In this document: positions 23,188 through 30,989 of the stretch, one piece after another
Numbering within the stretch: position 1 is the stretch's first letter
Layout: each line of letters opens with the position of its first letter
From: Ramlibacter tataouinensis
GTDB taxonomy: Bacteria > Pseudomonadota > Gammaproteobacteria > Burkholderiales > Burkholderiaceae_C
DNA: 64,000 nt
Reading direction: 5' to 3'
Assembly (NCBI GenBank): GCA_002427815.1
Contig: DIZF01000001.1
Location: forward strand, 205,293-269,292
Notes under the pieces: model-generated
The model's input: only the letters and a program-made list of their open reading frames with translations
Told to the model about the DNA's origin: nothing
Database searches by the model: none
Program-made: the position numbers and the translations under genes

Positions 23188-24156
23188 TCACAAATACGCG
23201 ACCCCCTGCGTGTTGACGTACAACGCGTAGACCGACGTGCTGGCCGCCATGAACAGACGGTTGCGATGCACGCCGCCGAAGCACAGATTCGCACAGCGCT
23301 CCGGCAAGTCGATGCAGCCGATCAGGCGGCCTTCGGGATTGAAGATGTGCACGCCGTCCAGGCCCGCTTCGCCCATGCCCCAGCCGCACCACAGGTTGCC
23401 TTCGACATCGCAGCGGAATCCATCCGGAGTGCCCTTCGGTCCCGCGTCGATCAAGATGCGCTTGCCTGTCAGCGCACGTCCGCCCACCACGTCATAAGCC
23501 AGAATCTGCCGGGGCACGGAACGCGACTCGACGATGTAAAGGATCGCTTCGTCCGGCGAGAACGCCAGCCCGTTGGGCTGGCTGATGCCTTCCGCCACCA
23601 CGGTGAGTGTGCCGTCCGGATCGAGGCGATACACGTGCGTCGGCAATTCCTGCGCGGCACGGGCACCCTCGTAGAAGCCGAGCAGACCGAAGCTGGGGTC
23701 GGTGAACCAGATCGAGCCGTCCGACTTGCATACCACGTCGTTCGGTGAATTGAGCCGCTTGCCGTCGAAATGCTCGGCCAGCGCGACGACGCGCCCATCA
23801 GGTTCGGTGCGCGAAACGCGCCGCCCGCCGTGTTCGCAGTGCACGATCCGGCCCGCGCGGTCCCGGGTGGCGCCGTTGGCATAGCCGGAAGGCCGGCGCC
23901 ACACACTCACGGCGCCGCTCTCCTCGTCCCAGCGCAGGACGCGGTTGTTCGGGATATCGCTCCACAGCAGGCAGCGGGCATCGCCCCACCACACCGGGCC
24001 CTCGGCCCAGCGGCAGCCAGTGGCCAGGCGTTCGATCTTGGCCAGTGGCAGCCGCAACGCATTGAAGCTTTCGTCGATGACGCGAATGGCAGAGTCCGGA
24101 TAACGCTGGCTCGGCGACCACGCGGGGGAACCATCGGAGGGGCACTGGTTTGGCAT
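23188..24156 (-). CDS. SMP-30/gluconolactonase family lactonase
   Basis: 322 residues, six-bladed beta-propeller. The family motifs are ATGCRWAEGPVWWGDARCLL (metal Glu in A-E-G-P), NRVLRWDEESGAVSVWR, HGGRRVSRTEPDGRVVALAE, the N-S-P-N-D-V-V metal Asn, IWFTDPSFGL, QPNGLAFSPDEAILYIVES, GTPDGFRCDVEGNLWCG (metal Asp) and CANLCFGGVHRNRLFMAAST. It hydrolyses a sugar lactone using a divalent cation, probably in the cytosol since no signal peptide is present. Divergent from the dehydrogenase at 24253, which implies a shared control region at 24157-24252. In this locus it would open the aldarolactone produced by the uronate dehydrogenase-like enzyme. Confidence 0.85.
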   Translation of the reverse strand: MPNQCPSDGSPAWSPSQRYPDSAIRVIDESFNALRLPLAKIERLATGCRWAEGPVWWGDARCLLWSDIPNNRVLRWDEESGAVSVWRRPSGYANGATRDRAGRIVHCEHGGRRVSRTEPDGRVVALAEHFDGKRLNSPNDVVCKSDGSIWFTDPSFGLLGFYEGARAAQELPTHVYRLDPDGTLTVVAEGISQPNGLAFSPDEAILYIVESRSVPRQILAYDVVGGRALTGKRILIDAGPKGTPDGFRCDVEGNLWCGWGMGEAGLDGVHIFNPEGRLIGCIDLPERCANLCFGGVHRNRLFMAASTSVYALYVNTQGVAYL

Positions 24157-24252
24157 CTGGATCTCTTCGGTCTTGTTCGACGATGGCTAGTTTAGGTCGT
24201 CGGTGAAGAATTGCCTTGGCGACTTTCCAGAACTTCCCTAAACTACGGCGGC

Positions 24253-25245
24253 ATGGCACGCATACTCCTGACCCACTCACCCGAGGCACTTGAAAACTAC
24301 TACGGAGCGCGCGCGCTGGCGGCGTTGCAGGCGCTTGGTGAGGTGAGGACGAACCCGTCCAGCCAGCCGCTGGCGGGCAGCGCCCTGATCGAGGCCGCAC
24401 GCGACTGCGAGCTGATCGTCAGTTACCGCCAGTCTCCCGGTGAGGCCGCGATCTTCGAGGCCCTGCCCGCTCTGGTGGCGTTCCTGCGCTGCGCGATCGA
24501 CATCCGCAACGTGGATGTGGCAGCGGCGAGCAAGGCGGGCGTCCTCGTCACGCAAGCCAGCGCGGGGTTCGTCGCGGCCGTTGCCGAGCTCGTCTTCGGA
24601 ATGATGATCGACCTGGCGCGTGGCGTGACGCGGGCTGCGGGCAGCTATCACGCGGGAGAGCTCCCGGATGCGCAGACGGGACGGCAGCTCGATGGCTCCA
24701 CGCTGGGCGTGATCGGGTACGGGGCGATCGGACAGCGCGTCGCCGAATTGGGACGGACGTTTGGCATGCGTGTCCTGGTGACCGACCCGTATGCCAAGGC
24801 CGAGGCGGTGGGCATCGAGCAAGTGGCGTTCGAGCGGCTACTCGCGCAGGCCGATTTCGTGGTTCCGCTGGCGGTGGCAACCGCGCAGACCGAGAACCTG
24901 ATGAATGAATCCGCATTGGCGCGAATGAAGCGCGGCGCGTTTCTCGTCAACGTATCGCGCGGTAACCTCGTCGATGAGCCGGCGCTCGAGCGCGCGCTCG
25001 ACTCGGGACACCTTGCCGGGGCCGCGATCGACGTGGGCCGTGACGCGGACCAGACGCCGACGCCGCGCGTGGCGCTGCGGCGCAATGTGATCGCCACGCC
25101 GCACATCGGCGGGCTTACGATGCCGTCGATCGAGCATCAGTCGATCGAAACGGTTGCACAGGCAGCCGAGATACTGAAGGGACGCGCTCCGAAAGGGGCC
25201 GTGAATGCCGACCACTGGACCCGAAAGGCTCTGCTCAAACCATGA
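24253..25245 (+). CDS. D-2-hydroxyacid dehydrogenase family protein
   Basis: 330 residues. The NAD-binding domain has GVIGYGAIGQRVAELGRTFG and the catalytic Arg in VNVSRGNLVDEPALERAL; the catalytic His is in ATPHIGGLT. In the usual place of the catalytic Glu (after the I-D-V of strand F) the sequence is GRDADQTPTPRVAL, so I cannot see the Glu, a deviation worth noting. It likely interconverts a 2-hydroxy acid and 2-keto acid. Start ATG 24253 fits the first conserved strand (MARILLTHSPEALENYYGAR). It overlaps the next gene by ATGA, indicating one operon with the epimerase. Confidence 0.8.
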   Translation: MARILLTHSPEALENYYGARALAALQALGEVRTNPSSQPLAGSALIEAARDCELIVSYRQSPGEAAIFEALPALVAFLRCAIDIRNVDVAAASKAGVLVTQASAGFVAAVAELVFGMMIDLARGVTRAAGSYHAGELPDAQTGRQLDGSTLGVIGYGAIGQRVAELGRTFGMRVLVTDPYAKAEAVGIEQVAFERLLAQADFVVPLAVATAQTENLMNESALARMKRGAFLVNVSRGNLVDEPALERALDSGHLAGAAIDVGRDADQTPTPRVALRRNVIATPHIGGLTMPSIEHQSIETVAQAAEILKGRAPKGAVNADHWTRKALLKP

Positions 25246-26123
25246 AGACCGTTCTGATCACCGGCGCCGGCGGCGGCGTCGGCACGCATCTGCGCCAGCA
25301 GCTTGCCGGCAAGTACGCATTGCGCCTGTCCGACTTGCGGCGGCTGAAGCCGGAACCGGGCGAGACGTTCGTCCAGGCCGATATCGCGAACCTGGATGAC
25401 ATGCTGCGCGCCACCAAAGGGGTCGACGCGTTCGTCCACCTCGGTGGGTACTCGGTCGAAGGCGCCTGGAAGGACATCCTGAACGCCAACATCGTCGGCT
25501 GCTACAACGCCTTCGAGGCGGCGCGCCGCAACGGCGTCAAGCGCATCCTGTTCGCCACGAGCAACCACGCCGTGGGCTTCTACCGGCGCGACCAGGTGAT
25601 CGATCATCGCGTCTATATCAAGCCGGACAGCCGCTATGGCGTGTCGAAGGTTTTTGGCGAAGCGCTAGGAAGCCTGTACGCGGACAAGTACGCAATGGAA
25701 GTGTTCTGCATGCGCATCGGCAACGTCGGCACCGTTCCCATCGACAAGCGCCGTCTGTCGATCTGGATCAGCCCGCGCGACATCGCCCAGCTCGTGACGA
25801 TCGGCATCGAGCACCCCGACATTCGCTTCGAGATCGTCTACGGCGTTTCGAACAACCGCCGTACCTGGTATGACAATTCCAATGCGACGCGCCTTGGCTA
25901 TTCGCCGGTGGATGACAGCGAAACCTACGCGGCCCAGGTGCTGGCGCGCGAGCGGGCCGGCGATCCACGCGCCGAGATCTATCAGGGCGGCGCCTTTGTG
26001 CACTCCGAGAAGGTCGACAATCCGACACCACTGCCGCGGCGCAGGGCGGCTCCGGCAGCGCCGCGAGCCGTCGCCAGGAAGGCGACTTCCAAAGTGAAGA
26101 AGAAAGCGCCGGCGAAAAAGTAG
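25242..26123 (+). CDS. Uronate dehydrogenase-like NAD-dependent epimerase/dehydratase family enzyme
   Basis: 293 residues. SDR fold: KTVLITGAGGGVGTHLRQQL, HLGGYSVEGAWKDILNANIV, LFATSNHAVGFYRRDQVIDH, then the active-site Tyr and Lys in RYGVSKVFGEALGSLYADKY. NHAVGFY and the I-W-I-S-P-R-D segment are as in bacterial uronate dehydrogenase, which oxidises galacturonate or glucuronate to the aldarolactone. After residue ~265 comes an unusual Ala/Lys/Arg-rich tail (RRRAAPAAPRAVARK... ending KKKAPAKK), not part of the family and resembling histone-like C-terminal tails. Translationally coupled to the upstream dehydrogenase. Confidence 0.8.
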   Translation: MKTVLITGAGGGVGTHLRQQLAGKYALRLSDLRRLKPEPGETFVQADIANLDDMLRATKGVDAFVHLGGYSVEGAWKDILNANIVGCYNAFEAARRNGVKRILFATSNHAVGFYRRDQVIDHRVYIKPDSRYGVSKVFGEALGSLYADKYAMEVFCMRIGNVGTVPIDKRRLSIWISPRDIAQLVTIGIEHPDIRFEIVYGVSNNRRTWYDNSNATRLGYSPVDDSETYAAQVLARERAGDPRAEIYQGGAFVHSEKVDNPTPLPRRRAAPAAPRAVARKATSKVKKKAPAKK

Positions 26124-26149
26124 CCGCCAGCCGGCAAGGAAACTGACCA

Positions 26150-26992
26150 ATGGCAGAGGAGGTTGGCGCGATGCGCTGGGCTTTCCCGATCGATCTGAGC
26201 GGTGCATGTGACTGTCACATGCACATTTACGAACATGGCTATCGGTTGGCGCCGACGGCTACCTTCGAGCCACCGCACTCGCCTGTGCCGGCCTATCAGG
26301 AGGTGCAGCGTCAGCTCGGGCTGGATCGCGTGATCGTGGTGCAGCCGACTGGCTACGGTTTCGACAATGCCTGCACGCTGGCGGCCATCGGCAAGCTCGG
26401 CCCATCGGCGCGCGGCATTGCCGTAGTCGGGCCCGAGGCCACCGATCTGCGGTTGCAGGAACTGCACGATGCGGGCATTCGCGGGATCCGTTTCATGATG
26501 CTCGCGGGCGGCGTCCTGCCATGGAGCGCGCTGGAGCCGCTTGCCGCCAGAATCGCGCCGCTCGGCTGGAACATCAACCTGCAGTTGAACGGGCGGGACC
26601 TGCCGCAGCACGAACCGGTGCTGATGCGACTGCCGGCCAGGCTGGTGGTCGACCACATTGGCAAGTTCATACCTCCCGTGGGCACGGACGATCCCGCTTT
26701 TGCGACGCTTTGCCGGCTGCTCGATCGGGGCAACTGCTGGGTCAAGCTTTCCGCACCTTACGAGAGCCAGCCATCGGGTCGGCCCGGCTACGGGCAAGTC
26801 GCGCCTCTGGTGCGCGAATTAGCAACCCGCTATCCGCAGCGCTGCCTCTGGGGCAGCAACTGGCCGCATCCGAACGTGGTGCCACCGCCATCGAACGCCG
26901 CAATCGCTGGATGGGCGTTCGAGCAGTTCGGCGGCGAGCCGGCGTTGCGCGGCATCCTGATCGACAACCCGGCTCGGTTGTATGGGTTCTGA
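26150..26992 (+). CDS. Amidohydrolase 2 family protein (lactone isomerase/hydrolase type)
   Basis: 280 residues, TIM-barrel. The metal or lactone-binding HxH is in CDCHMHIYEHGYRLAPTATF; IVVQPTGYGFDNACTLAAIG is the next strand; GIRGIRFMMLAGGVLPW and VDHIGKFIPPVGTDDPAFAT follow. The final motif is RCLWGSNWPHPN, with Asn where many relatives have Asp. The pattern is that of 2-pyrone-4,6-dicarboxylate lactonase and D-galactarolactone isomerase. In the present cluster an aldarolactone isomerase is the most natural role. ATG 26150 follows AAGGAAACTGACC. Confidence 0.75.
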   Translation: MAEEVGAMRWAFPIDLSGACDCHMHIYEHGYRLAPTATFEPPHSPVPAYQEVQRQLGLDRVIVVQPTGYGFDNACTLAAIGKLGPSARGIAVVGPEATDLRLQELHDAGIRGIRFMMLAGGVLPWSALEPLAARIAPLGWNINLQLNGRDLPQHEPVLMRLPARLVVDHIGKFIPPVGTDDPAFATLCRLLDRGNCWVKLSAPYESQPSGRPGYGQVAPLVRELATRYPQRCLWGSNWPHPNVVPPPSNAAIAGWAFEQFGGEPALRGILIDNPARLYGF

Positions 26993-27042
26993 GCCCTGGC
27001 GATATTGCACTGCGGCTTGACCGTGGCGGCGCGGCAGTGGAT

Positions 27043-27056
27043 ACTGGTTCACCAGT
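27043..27056. promoter_or_regulatory. FCD-GntR type operator, perfect palindrome
   Basis: ACTGGTTCACCAGT: the half sites ACTGGT and ACCAGT are perfectly inverted around two bases, as in the operators of UxuR/ExuR/LldR-like FCD regulators. It lies 31 bases upstream of the gntR start at 27087, so autoregulation and control of the downstream TRAP genes are likely. Confidence 0.75.
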
Positions 27057-27086
27057 TGCCAGTGAAGCTGCCACCCAGATCCCATC

Positions 27087-27908
27087 GTGCCGCGCCCGAC
27101 TCCCCGTTCACCGGTCCTCGACTCGCTGTCGGCCATCAGGGTCGACCGGCCGTCGGATCTGATCCTGCGCCAGTTGCGCGACCTGATCGCCACCGGCGCC
27201 ATGAAGCCCGGTGACCGTCTGCCAGGAGAACGCGAGCTTGCCCAGCAGTTCGGCGTGGGCCGCTCGCACGTGCGTGCAGCGCTGCGGCGGCTGGAGTTCT
27301 TCGGAATCCTCAACACCTTGCCGCAAAGCGGAACCATCGTCGCGCGGCTGGGCGTGGCCGCGCTGGAAAGCCTGATCGGCAGCGTCATCGCACTGGATCG
27401 CGACGATTTCGCGGCACTGGCGGAAACCCGTTTCCTGCTCGAGGTTGCGGCGGCCCGCTACGCGGCCTTGCGTTCGGCGCGGTCCGACCTGAAGAGGATT
27501 CGCGCCGCCGAGGAGGCGTTCCGGGTGCGGGCAACAAGTGGTGACCCGGCGCTGCAGGAGGACCTCGCGCTGCACCTGGCCATTGCGCAGGCGTCGCATA
27601 ACGCCGTGCTCGCCTCGCTGATCGGCCTGATCGCGCCCGATGTGCTGCGGCTGAATGGCGAGCACAACACCTGCTCCAGGCCGCGGCTTGCGGAGGTGCT
27701 GCGCGAACACCGGGCGGTGGTCGGGGCCATCGAGTCGCGCGATCCCGATGCGGCCGAGCGCGCGATGGCCTGGCATGCCGACGCCACGGCGGCCCAGCAT
27801 CGAGTCGGCGGGAGAAAGAAGGGCACTCAAGCGGCCGAAGTGTCCCAGCGCACACGCCGTGCTCCAGCACGCAACTCCGGACGGCCGCACATCCAACCAA
27901 CCACATGA
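27087..27908 (+). CDS. GntR family regulator, FCD subfamily
   Basis: 273 residues. The winged helix domain contains SDLILRQLRDLIATGAMKPG, D-R-L-P-G-E-R-E-L-A and QFGVGRSHVRAALRRLEFFG, then the FCD domain with AETRFLLEVAAARYAALRSA, metal-binding pattern DLALHLAIAQASHNAVLASL and VLREHRAVVGAIESRDPDAA. The last ~45 residues are basic and non-conserved. The start codon is GTG, immediately before the conserved part. A perfect TGGT/ACCA palindrome precedes it. It lies between the uronate-type enzymes and the TRAP transporter genes on the same strand. Confidence 0.85.
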   Translation: MPRPTPRSPVLDSLSAIRVDRPSDLILRQLRDLIATGAMKPGDRLPGERELAQQFGVGRSHVRAALRRLEFFGILNTLPQSGTIVARLGVAALESLIGSVIALDRDDFAALAETRFLLEVAAARYAALRSARSDLKRIRAAEEAFRVRATSGDPALQEDLALHLAIAQASHNAVLASLIGLIAPDVLRLNGEHNTCSRPRLAEVLREHRAVVGAIESRDPDAAERAMAWHADATAAQHRVGGRKKGTQAAEVSQRTRRAPARNSGRPHIQPTT

Positions 27909-27918
27909 GGAGCAACAT

Positions 27919-28908
27919 ATGCGATCGATGACACTGAAGGCCCTGGCCTGCATAGCCGCAGCAGTGCTGGCCGCTGCGCCGGCCTGGGGCCAAACCAAGA
28001 AGCAGATCAAGCTGTCGCACTCGAGCCAGGCGTCAACGGATTCGGAGCTGCACCAGGCCTCGCTCGTCTTCGAGCAGGAGATCGCCAAGACCGCACCCAC
28101 GCTGGAGGTGAAGATCTACGCTGCCAATGCGCTTGGCCAGGAGCGCGACGTGTACGAGGCGATGCAGCTTGGGTCCGGGGCGACTTGCGCGATCTCCGGC
28201 ACCGCCATTCTGACGAACTTCAACAAGCGGCTGGGCGTTCTCGATCTGCCGTTCCTGTGGCGCGATTACGACCACGTGCACAAGATGCTCGACGGCTCGG
28301 TCGGCACGACGCTGGCGAAGGAACTCGAAGGCAATGGCTTCAAGGTCGTCGCCTGGCTCGACAGCTGGGGCTACCGCAACATCATTTCGGCGAAGAAGCC
28401 GATTACCAAGCCCGAGGACATCAAGGGCATGAAAATCCGCACCATTCCCACGCCGCTGTACGTCGCGGCACTGAATGCGATGGGCGCGAACGCCACGCCG
28501 ATGGCCTTTGGCGAGGTTTACAACGCGATGCAGACTGGCGTGCTCGACGGATTCGAGCACTCGGCCGCGATGACCTACGCCAACAAGTTCTACGAGGTCG
28601 CCAAGTACGGCGCGCTGACGCGTCACCTGTTCGGGCCGATCGCGTTTGCCTGTTCGATGAAGGAGTGGCAGAAGTTCTCCCCCGACGAGCAGCAGAAGAT
28701 CCTCGCGGCCGCTGCCAAGGTGCGCGAGAACAATCGCCAACTCGCGCCGGTGAAGGAAAAAGAGGCGTTCGATGCGCTGAAAGCCAAGGGGATGACGTTC
28801 AGCGAGATCGACACCAGCGGTTTCCGCAAGGCGGCCGTGAAGGTGCAGGACGATCTGGCCAAGGAACGCGGTGCCACCGACCTGCTCAATGCGATCCGGG
28901 CGCCTTGA
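27919..28908 (+). CDS. dctP: TRAP transporter solute-binding protein DctP
   Basis: 329 residues with a Sec signal peptide ending AAPAWGQ. IKLSHSSQASTDSELHQASL opens the binding domain; the family's R-x-x-x-x-P motif for the carboxylate is in MKIRTIPTPLYVAALNAMGA, followed by MAFGEVYNAMQTGVLDGFEH, the most conserved DctP block. Strong ribosome binding site GAGGAGC. Together with DctQ and DctM it forms a Na+-dependent importer, here probably for a hexuronate or related sugar acid given the flanking enzymes. Confidence 0.9.
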   Translation: MRSMTLKALACIAAAVLAAAPAWGQTKKQIKLSHSSQASTDSELHQASLVFEQEIAKTAPTLEVKIYAANALGQERDVYEAMQLGSGATCAISGTAILTNFNKRLGVLDLPFLWRDYDHVHKMLDGSVGTTLAKELEGNGFKVVAWLDSWGYRNIISAKKPITKPEDIKGMKIRTIPTPLYVAALNAMGANATPMAFGEVYNAMQTGVLDGFEHSAAMTYANKFYEVAKYGALTRHLFGPIAFACSMKEWQKFSPDEQQKILAAAAKVRENNRQLAPVKEKEAFDALKAKGMTFSEIDTSGFRKAAVKVQDDLAKERGATDLLNAIRAP

Positions 28909-28915
28909 CCAGGAC

Positions 28916-28987
28916 TGTCATTGCGGGCTTGACCCGCAATCCATGCTGGCGCTCCAACGTGGATGCCGGATCAAGTCCGGCATGACA
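28916..28987. repeat. REP-like double palindrome between dctP and dctQ
   Basis: TGTCATTGCGGGCTTGACCC-GC and, after a short spacer, GCCGGATCAAGTCCGGCATG-ACA. Each half is its own hairpin (GCGGG-CCCGC, GCCGG-CCGGC) and the ends TGTCAT/ATGACA are inverted relative to each other. This is a common intergenic repeat type in proteobacteria. Inside the TRAP operon it may set the ratio of binding protein to permease by stabilising dctP mRNA. Confidence 0.8.
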
Positions 28988-28994
28988 GTTCCTC

Positions 28995-29483
28995 ATGCGT
29001 GTTGAACGAGTTCTCGATCGGGTGGACCGGGTTGCCGAATGGCTGATCGCCGCCCTGTTCGCGGTGATGGTTGTCGTCGGCTTCCTGCAGATCGCCAACC
29101 GGTTCGTGCTGAACATCTCGCTGTCGTGGAGCGAGGAACTGCAGCGCTATCTCCATATCTGGATCGTGTTCCTGGCGATTCCGGTCGGGTACGGGCGGGG
29201 GGCTCATCTCGGCATGAACATGCTGCTAGAGCGCCTGCCGCGGCGGCCGCACGCTGCGCTGGTCACGCTGCAGGAAATCCTGTGGCTGGTGCTGGCGACG
29301 TCGATCGCGTGGTTCGCCACCCGGATCATGCAGGTCGCGCAGAACCAGAGTTCGAGCACGCTGGGCATCACGATGGATTGGATCTACCTCGCGCAGGTCG
29401 TCGGCGGCGTCTACCTCGCCGTGGTGGCGGCGCGGCGGCTCGTCACACGGCTCACGCCGTGGCGACTCATCAAGCTCAAGTAG
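28995..29483 (+). CDS. dctQ: TRAP transporter small permease DctQ
   Basis: 162 residues with four membrane helices: WLIAALFAVMVVVGFLQIAN, RYLHIWIVFLAIPVGYG, TLQEILWLVLATSIAWFA, and VVGGVYLAVVAARRLV. The sequence SWSEELQRYLHIWIVFL with the Arg/Trp after the first helix and the segment GRGAHLGMNMLLERLP between helices 2 and 3 are diagnostic. Separated from dctM by seven bases, so co-translated. Confidence 0.9.
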   Translation: MRVERVLDRVDRVAEWLIAALFAVMVVVGFLQIANRFVLNISLSWSEELQRYLHIWIVFLAIPVGYGRGAHLGMNMLLERLPRRPHAALVTLQEILWLVLATSIAWFATRIMQVAQNQSSSTLGITMDWIYLAQVVGGVYLAVVAARRLVTRLTPWRLIKLK

Positions 29484-29490
29484 GCCCGCC

Positions 29491-30780
29491 ATGTCCTTGA
29501 TCCTGCTGTTCGGAGCGCTGATCGCCTTGATCGCCTTCGGCTTTCCCGTGCTGCTTTCGATCGGGATCACGGCGCTCGGCGGCATCGTGTTCGCGGAGAA
29601 CCTCACTCCGGCGCTGCTGCCGCAAAAGATCTTTGCGATGCTCGACAGCTTCTCGCTGCTGGCGCTGCCCTATTTCATCCTCGCCGGTGAACTGATGGCG
29701 CGCGGCGGCCTGTCAAAGAAGCTCGTCCAATTCGCCGAGACCGTCGTCGGGCACCTGCGTGGCGGACTGGGCCACGCATCGGTGGTTTCCAGCATGATCT
29801 TTGCCGGTGTGTCGGGCTCGTCGACCGCGGACACCTCCGCGATCGGGTCGATCCTGATTCCGTCGATGAAGGAGCGAGGCTACAAGCCGGGCTTCGCCGC
29901 TGCGCTGGTTGCGGTGGCCGGCACGATTGGGGCGATCATCCCGCCATCGATGACGATGATCGTCTACGGTTCCATGACCGGCGTATCGATTGGCGGGCTG
30001 TTCCTCGGCGGAATCATCCCCGGCGTGACCATTGGGCTGGGCCTGATGCTGGTGATCTACCTGTACTCGCTGGCGCCCGGCTTTCCGGAATTGCGCGAGA
30101 CGACGGGGCGCTTTTCGCTGATCGTGGCGATCAAGGCCCTGCGGCTGGTCTTCCTCGCACTGCTGGCGCCGATCATCATCATCGGCGGCATTCTGACCGG
30201 CATCTTCACCGCCACCGAGGCCGGCGTGGTGGCGGTCGTCTATTCGTTCATCGTGGCGATGTTCGTCTACCGCATCATCCGATGGCGCGACTTGCCCCAT
30301 ATCCTTGTCGATGCGGCGGTCACGTCGGCCATGGTGGTGGGCATCATCGGCGTGGCCGGCGCGCTCGGTTGGCTGCTGTCGTACCTCGACTTCAACGATG
30401 CGATCATGGCGCTTGTCAGCCGGGTTTCGGGCGGCCGCATGGTCGTGTTCATCTCCCTGCTCGGGATGATGCTGGTACTGGGCATGTTGCTCGAGTCGCT
30501 GGCGGTGATGATCATCCTGGTGCCCGTGGTGACGGCGGTCGCCACCAAGTTCGGATTCGACCCGATTCACGTCGGGATCCTGGTGACGATGGTTACCCAG
30601 ATCGGGGCTACGACGCCGCCCGTGGCGGTATTGCTATTCGTCGCCACGAGCATCGCAGGCACGACCTACGACCAGACGGTGAAATACTGCTGGGCGTTCA
30701 TCCTGTGCGAACTGGTCGTGCTGGCGCTGGTGCTGTTCATCCCGGCCCTGTCTACCTGGATCCCGCGCACTTTCATGTAG
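29491..30780 (+). CDS. dctM: TRAP transporter large permease DctM
   Basis: 429 residues, about 12 membrane helices. Typical DctM blocks: IAFGFPVLLSIGITALGGIV, LALPYFILAGELMARGGLSK, the Ser/Thr-rich SGSSTADTSAIGSILIPSMK, IGAIIPPSMTMIVYGSMTGV and GATTPPVAVLLFVATSIAGT. Last gene of the sugar-acid and TRAP locus. Substrate is inferred from context only. Confidence 0.92.
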   Translation: MSLILLFGALIALIAFGFPVLLSIGITALGGIVFAENLTPALLPQKIFAMLDSFSLLALPYFILAGELMARGGLSKKLVQFAETVVGHLRGGLGHASVVSSMIFAGVSGSSTADTSAIGSILIPSMKERGYKPGFAAALVAVAGTIGAIIPPSMTMIVYGSMTGVSIGGLFLGGIIPGVTIGLGLMLVIYLYSLAPGFPELRETTGRFSLIVAIKALRLVFLALLAPIIIIGGILTGIFTATEAGVVAVVYSFIVAMFVYRIIRWRDLPHILVDAAVTSAMVVGIIGVAGALGWLLSYLDFNDAIMALVSRVSGGRMVVFISLLGMMLVLGMLLESLAVMIILVPVVTAVATKFGFDPIHVGILVTMVTQIGATTPPVAVLLFVATSIAGTTYDQTVKYCWAFILCELVVLALVLFIPALSTWIPRTFM

Positions 30781-30989
30781 CGGGCAGGCGAAATGGCTGC
30801 ACATTCGTCCGCTCCATCTGCTGTTGCGGTGATATGCCGCGCAGCGCCTCCACCGAAGAAAGGAATTCAGCTCTACTCAAGCCGGCAACTGACGCGCGCA
30901 ACTGGCTCGAATCCTGAGCCGCCCTCGAGTGCCAAACCGGCAGCAGCCCACCCCCAAATTCCAAGGCTGCAGCCGAACTCATGTTCGAG

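Noticed and set aside
22842..23294. A 150-codon minus-strand gene upstream of the ABM gene
   Set aside because: Its right part is antisense/out of frame with the SMP-30 gene, and the rest is Ala/Arg-rich without motifs.
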